64,000 nucleotides of DNA, from NCBI GenBank assembly GCA_009841635.1, contig VXLJ01000007.1, forward strand, positions 166,071 through 230,070, given 5' to 3'. How positions within the stretch are numbered: the stretch's first letter is position 1; each line of letters opens with the position of its first letter. The translations under genes were made by a program, and so were the position numbers. Source of the DNA: Gammaproteobacteria bacterium (GTDB taxonomy: Bacteria > Pseudomonadota > Gammaproteobacteria > Pseudomonadales > Azotimanducaceae). The notes beneath the pieces were generated by a model. It searched no databases. It was not told the origin of the DNA and worked only from the letters and a program-made list of their open reading frames with translations. Positions 1-8,745 of the stretch are shown here, one piece after another.

Positions 1-1565
1 TCGCCGGTTTCGAAATGACTAGAGATTTTTCTGAGCGAAGCTTCTTGCCAGCACCAGTTTTCCATGAACTGGCTCGGTAATTCAACCGCATCCCATTCGA
101 CGCCGTTGATGCCTGCCAGCGTGGCATATTTTTGTTGGGTTAGCATGTGATGAAGCCCGTGGCCAAACTCGTGAAATAGCGTGACTACCTCTGTGTGCGT
201 CAATAAAGAGGGTTGGCCTTTTGTGGGTGGTGTGAAGTTGCAAGTTAGATATGCAACTGGTAACGCCATTTCGTTACCTATCGAGCGGCGACTCCGGCAA
301 TCTGCCATCCAAGCGCCGCCACGCTTTTTCTCACGGGCAAACGCGTCAAGATAGAAGCGTGCGATGGTTTCGCCACGACGCGTAATTTCGAAGTAGCGCA
401 CGTCGTCGTGCCATGCAGCTGGTGCATCCTTCGCTGCGATTTCAACATCAAAAAGCGCGCCCACAACCTCAAACATCCCTCGTTCGACAACATTGAGCGG
501 AAAGTACGGTTTCAATTCGGCATCTGCGACGTCATATAGCGACTCGCGCATCCGTTCCGTTAAAAAACTGAGATCCCATGGCTCGAGCTCATCAATGCCC
601 CACTCCGTCCGCGCAAACTCGCGCATCCGTTCTATTTCTTGTCGAGCCTGAGGTGCGGCCCTGCTAACTAACCCGTCAAGAAACACCTTCACTTCGTTGG
701 CGGACGTTGCCATTTTGGGGTCTATTGAGTACTCAGCGAAGTTATCGAATCCGACCAGTTCGGCCAGTTCCGTTCTCGCGTTCAGCATCTCAACGACGAT
801 ATGCGAGTTGTCATATTCCCCTGCGCTAGGTCCTTGATCGGAAGCCCGCGTCGCGTAAGCCTCGTACATCTCTTCACGTAATGCACGATTCCGGCAGTGG
901 GTCATGGTGCTCGCATAGCAAGCCATATCCAGCGTCAACAAGTACCCTGCGAGATCCCGACGTTGCGCGGTTTCCTTAGCGACCGCGACACTAGGTGCTG
1001 GGATCCCTTCTAGTAGCGCTATATCCGTCACATGTTTAGTCCATGCGTCGGTTGCATCGAGCACGTTGTTCGCAAATTGGCTGCTTAATTCTGTGAGCTT
1101 TGCACGAAGCTCTTGAAACCGTTTGCGGTCCGTTTCATTCAATGCCACGCCGTTGCGTTGAAACGCTTTCAGCGAATCGGTGACCATCTTTTGTTGCGAT
1201 GGATTGAGCGCGGCGAAAGTAGTTTTCTCGGTTAACTGGCGAACTGCGTCGTAGAGAGGGCGCGACTGTCCGATCCGCGTTTCATATGCCGTAATTTTTT
1301 TAATCGAATTGTCGTGAGCGGCACGCAGGTCCGGATTGCTCACAACACTATTCAAATGCGAAATGGGCGCCCATGCATCGTTCAACGCAACGTCTAACGC
1401 TTCCAGCGACAGCATGAGGTTGTCCCACGATGGACGTGCTTGTGAGTTTGCAACGATCTCGTCGATTTCGTTTTCGTGCGACTGCAATAGTTCATCGAAA
1501 AATCCTTCGATACGGGTAGGCTCAATGGCTTGATGATCAGGTAAATCGTGGATCGTTGTGTACAT
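1..1565 (-). CDS. prlC: Oligopeptidase A (M3 zinc metallopeptidase), 3'-truncated by the window edge
   Basis: Translating the minus strand from the ATG at 1565 gives an open frame of 521 codons that runs off the left edge. Residues 465-469 read HEFGH followed by GLHH, the M3 zinc-binding helix, in nearly the same place as in E. coli OpdA (about 680 residues). About 160 C-terminal residues are therefore missing. The N-terminal half has the long helical character of M3 enzymes, with a stretch resembling LTELSSQFANNVLDAT. Family role: cytoplasmic degradation of short peptides, including cleaved signal peptides. The gene is divergent from the rhodanese gene that starts 64 bases away. The family call is secure; prlC rather than another M3 paralogue is inferred from length and motif position. 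Confidence 0.93.
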   Translation of the reverse strand, partial: MYTTIHDLPDHQAIEPTRIEGFFDELLQSHENEIDEIVANSQARPSWDNLMLSLEALDVALNDAWAPISHLNSVVSNPDLRAAHDNSIKKITAYETRIGQSRPLYDAVRQLTEKTTFAALNPSQQKMVTDSLKAFQRNGVALNETDRKRFQELRAKLTELSSQFANNVLDATDAWTKHVTDIALLEGIPAPSVAVAKETAQRRDLAGYLLTLDMACYASTMTHCRNRALREEMYEAYATRASDQGPSAGEYDNSHIVVEMLNARTELAELVGFDNFAEYSIDPKMATSANEVKVFLDGLVSRAAPQARQEIERMREFARTEWGIDELEPWDLSFLTERMRESLYDVADAELKPYFPLNVVERGMFEVVGALFDVEIAAKDAPAAWHDDVRYFEITRRGETIARFYLDAFAREKKRGGAWMADCRSRRSIGNEMALPVAYLTCNFTPPTKGQPSLLTHTEVVTLFHEFGHGLHHMLTQQKYATLAGINGVEWDAVELPSQFMENWCWQEASLRKISSHFETG

Positions 1566-1628
1566 TTGCGGTAAAAGCTCCTATCAGAAAGCGTTTAATT
1601 TTGGACAGCATCTCTATGAGCAGCATGT

Positions 1629-2054
1629 ATGGCAATTAAGAACATTTTCGGCATGGTCGAAGAGGTCAAGAAAAACATCGAAAATCTCTCGTTGAGCGAC
1701 CTTGACCAAGAGATCGAGAATCAAAATGATCTGCTGTTGCTCGATATTCGAGAAATGCAGGAATACGTTGATCTCGGCACCATCCCTAACGCAATTAACG
1801 CACCTCGCGGCATGTTGGAATTCTGGGCTGATCCTGAAAGTCCCTATTACCGCGATTACTTCGATGAGCAAAAACGCATTGTGCTGTTCTGCGCGGGTGG
1901 TGGTCGATCCGCCTTCGCTGTGAAAGCTCTAAAAGAAATGGGCTATCAAGATGTGGCGCATCTTGAAGAAGGCTTCAACGGGTGGGCGAAGTCTGGTCGA
2001 GGTGTCGAAAATACGACAGAGAAGTCGCGTTGGATGCGTAAACCGCGAGACTAG
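1629..2054 (+). CDS. Single-domain rhodanese-like sulfurtransferase
   Basis: This 141-residue cytoplasmic protein has no signal peptide. The rhodanese fold is recognisable from LLLLDIRE (about residues 35-42), then GTIPNAINAPRG (50-61), and the active-site loop CAGGGRS at 88-94. Cys88 would carry the persulfide, and the C-x5-R-like loop length is that of sulfur rather than phosphate chemistry. The first 30 residues form a charged helical extension. Family role: transfer of sulfane sulfur from thiosulfate or a persulfide to a thiol acceptor; the acceptor here is unknown. It stands alone between prlC and the leftward acyl-CoA operon, so context does not refine its role. Confidence 0.88.
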   Translation: MAIKNIFGMVEEVKKNIENLSLSDLDQEIENQNDLLLLDIREMQEYVDLGTIPNAINAPRGMLEFWADPESPYYRDYFDEQKRIVLFCAGGGRSAFAVKALKEMGYQDVAHLEEGFNGWAKSGRGVENTTEKSRWMRKPRD

Positions 2055-2066
2055 CCCCAACGTGGA

Positions 2067-2939
2067 TTAAGCGTACTCAAAATATGCGTTCGAGACGACG
2101 ACCCGATCTGCCACAACACCTTCAAATACAACGCGACCATCGCCATCCGACCAAGCGCGAATTTTCAAATCGTCACCTGGAAATACGGGGGACGAAAAAC
2201 GCACTTTGATTTTCTTGAAACGCGTGTGATCACCATCGCATAGACCAGCCAGCAACGATTGAGCGCAATGGCCAAACGTGCACAAGCCATGCAGGATTGG
2301 TGTCTCAAAGCCACCAAATTGTGCAGCTGCCGGATCAATATGAAGCGAGTTGTAGTCGCCGGAGAGACGATAGATATGTGCTTGGTTTGCACCAATGGTG
2401 ACTGAAGTTTCGACGTCAGGCGACCTATCCGGCACTGCAATTTTCTGCGAATAGGTTTGACCTGCGCCTTCAAATGGCTCAATGTCACCTAGTTTTTCAA
2501 CACCACGCCGAAACGATCCGTTAACCATGCGAACGCAGTCTTCGCCATCCTCATCTGTGACAATGCTCTCGTACTCGCAAAAACCGTTGCCTTTGCCACG
2601 TGGGTGCACACCAATCAAACACGAGCGAACCGTCACCGTTCCTCGCCTTGGCAACGGTTTTAAAACTTCAAGATAGCGCTCTGCATCGATATTCAGCGGT
2701 CCAGGCGAACCTGGTATGTGTGCGCTATCGACAGGTGCTCCAGCACCGCCCCACCTTATCGAAAACGTGGGAAAAACAGCAAACTCATCATGCGCTTCAT
2801 ATATGTAGCGCAGGTCGGTGATGCCTATCCCCACCGCGTAGAGCAGCACATCACGCTGATCGTAGGAAATCGTGACTGCTTCTCCCCAGGGCCCAGATTG
2901 CCCGTCAGGGAGAGCTGCTTGCGCGTTGTAGACTGCCAT
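2067..2939 (-). CDS. MaoC-family double hot-dog enoyl-CoA hydratase (hydratase 2 type)
   Basis: This 290-residue protein has the length and layout of hydratase 2 (the MaoC part of peroxisomal multifunctional enzyme 2). A degenerate N-terminal hot-dog half (about 1-150) is followed by a catalytic C-terminal half. The hydratase 2 motif is present as LSGDYNSLHIDPAAA, with Asp195 and His200 as the expected catalytic pair, followed by HGLCTFGH. The reaction expected for the family is R-specific hydration of trans-2-enoyl-CoA. It is the last gene of a leftward operon, 20 bases behind the thiolase-like gene. The set suggests beta-oxidation of an unusual or branched acyl chain; the substrate cannot be read from the sequence. 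Confidence 0.9.
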   Translation of the reverse strand: MAVYNAQAALPDGQSGPWGEAVTISYDQRDVLLYAVGIGITDLRYIYEAHDEFAVFPTFSIRWGGAGAPVDSAHIPGSPGPLNIDAERYLEVLKPLPRRGTVTVRSCLIGVHPRGKGNGFCEYESIVTDEDGEDCVRMVNGSFRRGVEKLGDIEPFEGAGQTYSQKIAVPDRSPDVETSVTIGANQAHIYRLSGDYNSLHIDPAAAQFGGFETPILHGLCTFGHCAQSLLAGLCDGDHTRFKKIKVRFSSPVFPGDDLKIRAWSDGDGRVVFEGVVADRVVVSNAYFEYA

Positions 2940-2959
2940 TGTTGAACCCTAGTGGTGGG

Positions 2960-4174
2960 TTAATCTCGTTCTAAAATGAGGGTGCCCGTGGTCGATAGTG
3001 TCCCACCGGTGCCATTTACGATGCAATTCGACGCCTCAGTTTGTTTGCCAGCATCCCCATTTACGCCGTCTTCAGCGGTGCCGGACATCTGCCGATAGGC
3101 CTCAACCAGGAGCTGCATGCCATACATGCCAGAGTGGTTAAACGACAAGCCACCACCATTGGTATTGATGGGTAGCCGGCCGCCAGGCGCCGCATGACCT
3201 TCTTTCCAAAGCGTGTAGCCGCGGCCGCGTGGTGCTAAACCGAGCATTTCAGCGGTAATGCCAGCTGTGATTGTGAAGCTGTCATAAATCATGGCCATTT
3301 CAATGTCTTCAGGACTCAATCCTGCCATCTCGTAGGCCATCTTTGCAGATCGATGCGCCGACGTTGCGGTGAAATCCTCCATCTCAACCATGTTTGAGTG
3401 CCCCATAGATTCACCAGCTCCGACCACCCATACTGGTTTCGACTTTAAGGTGCGCGCGATTTCTGGTCGAGCCAATATAACTGCACCACCGTGGTCGGTG
3501 ACCAAACAGCAGTGGTAGAGAGTCATTGGCCACGCGATAAGTCGTGCACTCATCACATCGTCAACTGAAATTTCACCACCGAACGGATTCGTTTCTTTGG
3601 AATACATGAGCGCGCGTGGATTCAACATCGCCCATTTGCGCGTGACCACGCTGATATGAGCGAAATCTTCTGGCGTCGTGCCGTATACATGGTTATGTCT
3701 AACCATGGCATGCGCATACTGCGCCGGCGCGCCAGCGATACCGTACGCGGCCGTCGCTTCTTCCGCGGGTGAGACTTCACCACGTCCGCCGCCACCTCGG
3801 CCACCCATGCCGCGGTACGACCAACCAGCCTCGCCGTGACTAATGAGGGCCGTGTCGATCATGCCTGACGCAATAGCTGCCAACGCATGCCGTACATGAA
3901 TTTGAAAAGAGCAACCACCGACCGAGGTGGTATCGATGTAGGACGGGTGCAATCCCAAATGTTCTGCTAGTTCCGATGACCACCCAGCTGAAAAGACGCC
4001 GTCGATATCACTAATCGGGATTCCCGTATAGTCCGAGACGTTTTTAATCGCTTCGAGATGAAGTTGCAGCGAAGTGCATCTGATTGAACGCTCTTCACCA
4101 CCAGGATAGCCAATTAGATTGGATTCGCATGCGCCGACCATTGCCGCACGATAGGAAAGATCTGGCAGTCTCAT
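2960..4174 (-). CDS. Thiolase-superfamily protein (lipid-transfer/SCP2-thiolase type)
   Basis: This 404-residue protein belongs to the thiolase group that pairs with zinc-ribbon/OB-fold (DUF35) partners. The N-terminal nucleophile region reads TTSVGGCSF, so a cysteine is present at about residue 88. The C-terminal half has the glycine-rich NTNGGGLSFNHSG segment and a final CIVNGTGGTLSTTG loop. Known relatives include beta-keto thiolases and the Ltp2-type retro-aldolases of sterol side-chain breakdown, which also need a DUF35 partner. Its start overlaps the stop of the DUF35 gene by four bases (4171-4174), which implies translational coupling and probably a stable complex. Whether it is a thiolase or an aldolase is undecided. 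Confidence 0.88.
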   Translation of the reverse strand: MRLPDLSYRAAMVGACESNLIGYPGGEERSIRCTSLQLHLEAIKNVSDYTGIPISDIDGVFSAGWSSELAEHLGLHPSYIDTTSVGGCSFQIHVRHALAAIASGMIDTALISHGEAGWSYRGMGGRGGGGRGEVSPAEEATAAYGIAGAPAQYAHAMVRHNHVYGTTPEDFAHISVVTRKWAMLNPRALMYSKETNPFGGEISVDDVMSARLIAWPMTLYHCCLVTDHGGAVILARPEIARTLKSKPVWVVGAGESMGHSNMVEMEDFTATSAHRSAKMAYEMAGLSPEDIEMAMIYDSFTITAGITAEMLGLAPRGRGYTLWKEGHAAPGGRLPINTNGGGLSFNHSGMYGMQLLVEAYRQMSGTAEDGVNGDAGKQTEASNCIVNGTGGTLSTTGTLILERD

Positions 4175-4590
4175 GATTCGACGACCCTCCAGAAAGGAAT
4201 AAAGATGTCGTCGTTCGCTTGCTCGAACTCGACTTTCACCTTGGATCCGATTTTGATGTCTTCGGGTTTATTCGGATCGACACCTCGTAATACTGTCTGC
4301 ATGCGATCGCCTTCTTTCAAATCGATAAAAGCGGTCACAAATGGCAGTTCTTTGACCCAACCACCTGCAGCCAAGCGATGTTGCACGGCAAACGTGTATA
4401 GCGTGCCTTCACCACTTGCTTCGATCCAGTCCAATTTGTTCGAGTGACAAAACGGGCAAATCAAGCGAGGATACCAATGAACCCTATTGCACTCTGTACA
4501 GTGCGGAAGAATCAACTTACCCTCTTTTGCACCGTCCCAAAACGGTTTTGTGTGTTGTCCCTGTCGAGGGATCGGTTTTTCGTAAGCCAC
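4171..4590 (-). CDS. Zn-ribbon/OB-fold (DUF35) acyl-CoA-binding partner protein
   Basis: This 139-residue protein has a rubredoxin-like zinc ribbon with cysteines at 31, 34, 45 and 48 (CTEC ... CPFC). An OB-fold follows, marked by GEGTLYTFAVQHR and FVTAFIDLKEGDRM. DUF35 proteins act as partner or scaffold subunits of thiolase-like enzymes, helping acyl-CoA binding and the release or transfer of products. It is the first gene of the leftward three-gene operon and overlaps the thiolase-like gene by four bases. Its upstream region is shared with the divergent acyl-CoA carboxylase gene. Confidence 0.9.
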   Translation of the reverse strand: MAYEKPIPRQGQHTKPFWDGAKEGKLILPHCTECNRVHWYPRLICPFCHSNKLDWIEASGEGTLYTFAVQHRLAAGGWVKELPFVTAFIDLKEGDRMQTVLRGVDPNKPEDIKIGSKVKVEFEQANDDIFIPFWRVVES

Positions 4591-4636
4591 TTAGCGATCC
4601 AAATTAGCGTCGAAATCTAGTTTGCCAAAATTATCT

Positions 4637-4658
4637 ATAAGCCTTTAGATTGGCTTAT
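4637..4658. promoter_or_regulatory. 7-8-7 inverted repeat in the divergent acyl-CoA promoter region
   Basis: The perfect arms ATAAGCC (4637-4643) and GGCTTAT (4652-4658) flank an 8-base spacer. The repeat sits in the 115-base gap between the leftward DUF35-thiolase-hydratase operon and the rightward carboxylase. A weak promoter-like pair lies across it (TTGCCA at 4622-4627, TTAGAT at 4645-4650, spacer 17). A dyad here is what a TetR- or GntR-type regulator of both operons would use. This is inference from symmetry and location only, and no regulator gene lies next to it. Confidence 0.4.
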
Positions 4659-4705
4659 TCGCACCGAATACACTTCACCGCTTCGTTCCGAGACACCCAA
4701 ATCAC

Positions 4706-7700
4706 ATGAAGCTGCTGATCGCCAATCGGGGCGAAATCGCTGTTCGCATTGCGGCCGCAGCACAAGATCTTGGCCATACAAGCGTGGCGATTTACTCTCG
4801 CGATGACGAATTGGCTCGACATGTGGCCATGGCCGATGCAGCCTACCCGCTTGACGAATCTGGCGTAAGCGCTTATCTCAATGTCGACGCAATTGTCGGT
4901 CTAGCAGTTGAACACGCTTGTGACGCAGTGCACCCAGGCTACGGCTTTCTTAGTGAAAACGCGCTTTTTGCGCAAGCATGCGAAGATGCGAACCTCAGCT
5001 TCATCGGTCCAACGCCGGCAACGCTCACGCTATTTGGCGACAAAAGCAAAGCGAGGCGTTTTGCCGTCGCCCAGGGGGTCCCAACCATTGCTGGTTCTGA
5101 GGGTGCGATCACCGTTGAAGAAGCCGAACACTTAGTTCAAGCATTGCCTAAAGGAGCATCCTTGCTTCTTAAAGCCGTTAACGGTGGCGGCGGTCGAGGC
5201 ATGCGCCAAGTTGATGATCTAGCTGGCCTTCGCGAGGCATTTGAGCGTGCTTCTTCCGAAGCGCGAGCGGCATTTGGCGACGAAGCGTTGTATGCCGAGC
5301 AGCTTCTCCGTGATGCACGACACATCGAGTTGCAGGTCATCGGCGACGGTCATGGCAAAGTTAAAGTCGTGGGTGATCGCGATTGCAGCTTGCAACGACG
5401 CCATCAAAAAATCCTGGAAATCGCCCCTGCCGTAGGTCTTGCAGACAGTATGCGCAAACAGCTTGCCGATGCGGCCGGGCAATTGGCGCTTGCAGCGAAC
5501 TACCGAAGCCTCGGCACATTTGAGTTTTTAGTTGTTAATGAATCCTTCTACTTCATAGAAGCCAATGCCCGTCTTCAAGTCGAGCACACGATTACTGAAG
5601 AGGCAACCGGTGTCGATTTAGTCCAAACGCAGCTGCGGCTTGCAACCGGTGAAGATCTAGACGAGCTCGCAAATCCTGTACGTGACCGCTTTTCCATACA
5701 GGCTCGCGTCAATATGGAAGTGATGAATGCCGACGGGACGACTAAACCCTCTGGCGGCATCTTGCAGCGCTTTGATCCCCCATTCGGTCCGAATGTTCGA
5801 GTCGATACGTATGGCTATCAGGGCTATGCAACGAATCCGAACTTCGATTCGCTTCTCGCCAAAGTCATTTGTTCAGGTGATACCTTCGAAGCTGCCTTGA
5901 ACCGCACGGAACGAGCGCTCAATCAGTTCGACATTCAAGGTATTGCAACGAATCGAGACTTTCTTGTAGCCCTTTTGCGAAACGACAATGTGCGCAGCAT
6001 GGGAATACATACGAAGTTTGTCGACGAGATCATTCCTTCCTTATTGGAATCCATTGCGTCAGAAACAACCAAGAAGTCCAACTCACCTATTACTACTTTA
6101 GCCGGTACGCGCCTTGCATCTGACGATCCCCTCGCAGTGCTCGATCATGGCAAAAGCGGTGAATTCACCCGTCACGAACAACCGGAAACAACCATTCGAG
6201 ACACGACGCCGGTGCCTGCTGGCACGACACCAGTTCGTGCGCCTATGCAGGGCACCGTGGTCGAAATTTCAGTTGACATTGGCGATGAGATTGGTCCTGA
6301 CACAATCGTGGCAATCATGGAAGCCATGAAAATGGAACACGAGATTCGCGCAGGTACCGAAGGTGTTGTGCATGCCTGCAACGTCACGGTGGGTGATGCT
6401 GTTTACGACGAGCATGCATTGCTCTTCATTGAAGAGCGGGAGGTAGCGGTCGACTCGACTGCAGCTGGAAACCAACTCAAGCTGGATGAGCTCCGCCCCG
6501 ATGTTGCCGAGGTTATCGAGCGCCACGCAATCACGCTTGACGAACATCGACCCGACGCCGTAGAAAAACGTCGCACCACCAACCAGCGTACGGCGCGCGA
6601 AAACATCGACGATCTTTGTGACGCTGACTCATTCGTCGAGCATGGCCAACTGGCCGTTACTCCAGGTACTGGCTTGCCGTTTGAACAAGCGATTCGCAAA
6701 TTTCCGACCGACGGCATGATCACCGGGGTTGGCAGCGTTAATGGCGAACAATTCGGCAAAGAGAAGTCACGTACGGTCGTCATGGCTTATGACTACACCG
6801 TGCTAGCGGGAACGCAAGGTGCCATAAACCATCCCAAGACTGATCGCATGCTAGAACTAGCGGAAAAGTGGCGGATTCCTCTCGTGTTATTCGCCGAAGG
6901 TGGTGGCGGCCGCGCAGGAACAGGTGGCAAGCGCGAAGGCGGTCAATCGACCACCACGGTAGGCCAAGGACGCGACGCTGCCGTATATCGACCTTTAGAT
7001 ACGCCGACGTTTGCATCCATGGGACGCTTGAGTGGTCTAGTTCCCATGGTGGGTATTACTTCGCGCTACTGCTTCGCCGGTAATGCGTCGCTGTTAGGTT
7101 GCTGCGACGTCATCATCGCAACGGAAAACAGCAACATCGGCATGGGTGGTCCTGCCTTAATCGAAGGCGGAAATCTAGGCGTATTCAGGCCAGAGGAAGT
7201 TGGCCCGTTAGAAGTTCAACGAAAGAATGGCGTTATTGATGTCGTCGTAAAGGATGAAGAGGAAGCGGTCGCTGCTGCCAAACAGTATCTCTCGTATTTT
7301 CAAGGCGCACGCAGTGACTGGGAGTGCGCCGACCAACGACGTTTACGACATATCGTGCCGGAAAATCGGCTACGGGTCTACAACGTGCGCGACGTCATAC
7401 ACACGATTGCAGATACTGGCTCTGTATTAGAGTTGCGACCGGATTTTGGCCTAGGAATGGTCACCGCCTTTATTCGCATTGAAGGTCGACCCGTAGGCGT
7501 AATTGCAAACAACCCAACCTATTTGTCTGGCGCTATCGATAGCGATGGGTCGGACAATGCTGCACGCTTTCTGCAACTTTGCGACGGCTTTGACATACCG
7601 ATTCTCATTCTTTGCGATACACCTGGCATGATGGTTGGACCCGAGATCGAAAAAACCGCGCTGGTGAGGCATTGCAGTCGCTTGTTTGTAACCGGCGCAA

Positions 7701-8092
7701 ATTTGACCGTGCCGCATGTAACGATAGTGTTGCGTAAGGCCTATGGGCTCGGTGCACAAGCTATGGCCGGCGGGAGTTTTAAAGAGCCGTTTGCAGTCGT
7801 AGCTTGGCCCACAGCTGAATTCGGCGGCATGGGGTTAGAAGGTCAAGTCAAACTTGGCTTTCGTAATGAACTTGCCGCAATTCCGGATCCGGTGGAACGT
7901 AAAGCACGGTACGATGAACTAGTAGAAGCCGCTTATCAGAGAGGAAAAGCGCTCGTCGCTGGCACATCGTTCGCGGTGGATGATGTCATAGACCCGGCTG
8001 ATTCGCGTCGTTGGGTGAGTGCAGCATTTGATTCAGCGCCACCACCAACCCACCGCACCGGCAAGAAACGCCGCAACATCGATACCTGGTAG
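4706..8092 (+). CDS. Single-chain acyl-CoA carboxylase (biotin carboxylase + BCCP + carboxyltransferase)
   Basis: This 1128-residue polypeptide joins all parts of a biotin-dependent carboxylase. The biotin carboxylase occupies about residues 1-450 (KLLIANRGEIAVR start, ATP-grasp glycine loop NGGGGRGMR, EANARLQVEH). The biotinyl domain has EAMKM with Lys542 as the biotin site. The carboxyltransferase occupies about 600-1110 (GGGGRAGTGG; LCDTPGMMVGPE). The order and length match the single-chain long-chain acyl-CoA carboxylases described from Mycobacterium avium and Rhodopseudomonas, rather than the usual two-subunit enzymes. Reaction: ATP- and bicarbonate-dependent alpha-carboxylation of an acyl-CoA; chain length is unknown. 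It is divergent from the thiolase operon and 11 bases upstream of a nitroreductase gene. Confidence 0.92.
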   Translation: MKLLIANRGEIAVRIAAAAQDLGHTSVAIYSRDDELARHVAMADAAYPLDESGVSAYLNVDAIVGLAVEHACDAVHPGYGFLSENALFAQACEDANLSFIGPTPATLTLFGDKSKARRFAVAQGVPTIAGSEGAITVEEAEHLVQALPKGASLLLKAVNGGGGRGMRQVDDLAGLREAFERASSEARAAFGDEALYAEQLLRDARHIELQVIGDGHGKVKVVGDRDCSLQRRHQKILEIAPAVGLADSMRKQLADAAGQLALAANYRSLGTFEFLVVNESFYFIEANARLQVEHTITEEATGVDLVQTQLRLATGEDLDELANPVRDRFSIQARVNMEVMNADGTTKPSGGILQRFDPPFGPNVRVDTYGYQGYATNPNFDSLLAKVICSGDTFEAALNRTERALNQFDIQGIATNRDFLVALLRNDNVRSMGIHTKFVDEIIPSLLESIASETTKKSNSPITTLAGTRLASDDPLAVLDHGKSGEFTRHEQPETTIRDTTPVPAGTTPVRAPMQGTVVEISVDIGDEIGPDTIVAIMEAMKMEHEIRAGTEGVVHACNVTVGDAVYDEHALLFIEEREVAVDSTAAGNQLKLDELRPDVAEVIERHAITLDEHRPDAVEKRRTTNQRTARENIDDLCDADSFVEHGQLAVTPGTGLPFEQAIRKFPTDGMITGVGSVNGEQFGKEKSRTVVMAYDYTVLAGTQGAINHPKTDRMLELAEKWRIPLVLFAEGGGGRAGTGGKREGGQSTTTVGQGRDAAVYRPLDTPTFASMGRLSGLVPMVGITSRYCFAGNASLLGCCDVIIATENSNIGMGGPALIEGGNLGVFRPEEVGPLEVQRKNGVIDVVVKDEEEAVAAAKQYLSYFQGARSDWECADQRRLRHIVPENRLRVYNVRDVIHTIADTGSVLELRPDFGLGMVTAFIRIEGRPVGVIANNPTYLSGAIDSDGSDNAARFLQLCDGFDIPILILCDTPGMMVGPEIEKTALVRHCSRLFVTGANLTVPHVTIVLRKAYGLGAQAMAGGSFKEPFAVVAWPTAEFGGMGLEGQVKLGFRNELAAIPDPVERKARYDELVEAAYQRGKALVAGTSFAVDDVIDPADSRRWVSAAFDSAPPPTHRTGKKRRNIDTW

Positions 8093-8103
8093 AGAGGAAA
8101 GCC

Positions 8104-8739
8104 ATGTCTGATTCTGAATCTATGTCCGTTTTCGACATCATGTACAACTGCCGTGCCATGCGCCGCCTGAAATCGGATCCAGTACCCGATGACCTTATCA
8201 TGAAACTCATCGATGCAGGCAACCAAGCGCCAAGTGGCTCCAACCAACAAGGGGCACGGTGGATCGCCGTCAAAGATCAAGCGCAAAAAGACAAACTCGC
8301 CGCGTTGAACAAAGCGGCGGTTCAGGCCTATACCGGTGTTGAATCCACTAGGCTAGATAGTCTCCCACACCAACCTGCCGACAAGCGGCAACGCATGCTC
8401 AATGCAGTGCTATGGCAGGCTGAACATTTACAAGATGTGCCAGTGTTGCTAATCGCCTGCTATGAATTTCCTGGTCCGGTCGCGAATGCGTCGCAAGCAG
8501 GCGGCTCGGTTTGGCCTGGCATTCAAAATGTCCTGTTGGCCGCTCGAGCGCTTGGCCTTGGCGCTGCACCGACTACACTCGGTTTAACTAATCCAGCGGC
8601 TGTGAAAGAAACGCTCAATCTTCCCGACAACATGGCAGCCTTTTGCCTAATTCCGGTCGGTTACCCCATGGGAAATTTCGGACCGGTCACTCGACTACCT
8701 GCAGCTGATACCATGCGTTGGGAACGCTGGAGCCCATAG
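8104..8739 (+). CDS. Nitroreductase-family flavoprotein
   Basis: This 211-residue protein starts with the family N-terminus (RAMRRLKSDPVPDDLI, then NQAPSGSNQQGARW), the FMN-phosphate-binding arginine and serine region. It also has the later GGSVWPGIQNVLLAARALGLGA helix typical of FMN-dependent nitroreductases. There is no signal peptide. The ATG at 8104 follows a GAGAGGAAA ribosome-binding sequence. It lies 11 bases behind the carboxylase and 6 bases ahead of the symporter, so the three are probably one transcript. Family members reduce nitro groups, quinones or enones with NAD(P)H; the substrate here is not evident. Confidence 0.88.
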   Translation: MSDSESMSVFDIMYNCRAMRRLKSDPVPDDLIMKLIDAGNQAPSGSNQQGARWIAVKDQAQKDKLAALNKAAVQAYTGVESTRLDSLPHQPADKRQRMLNAVLWQAEHLQDVPVLLIACYEFPGPVANASQAGGSVWPGIQNVLLAARALGLGAAPTTLGLTNPAAVKETLNLPDNMAAFCLIPVGYPMGNFGPVTRLPAADTMRWERWSP

Positions 8740-8745
8740 AAAGAG

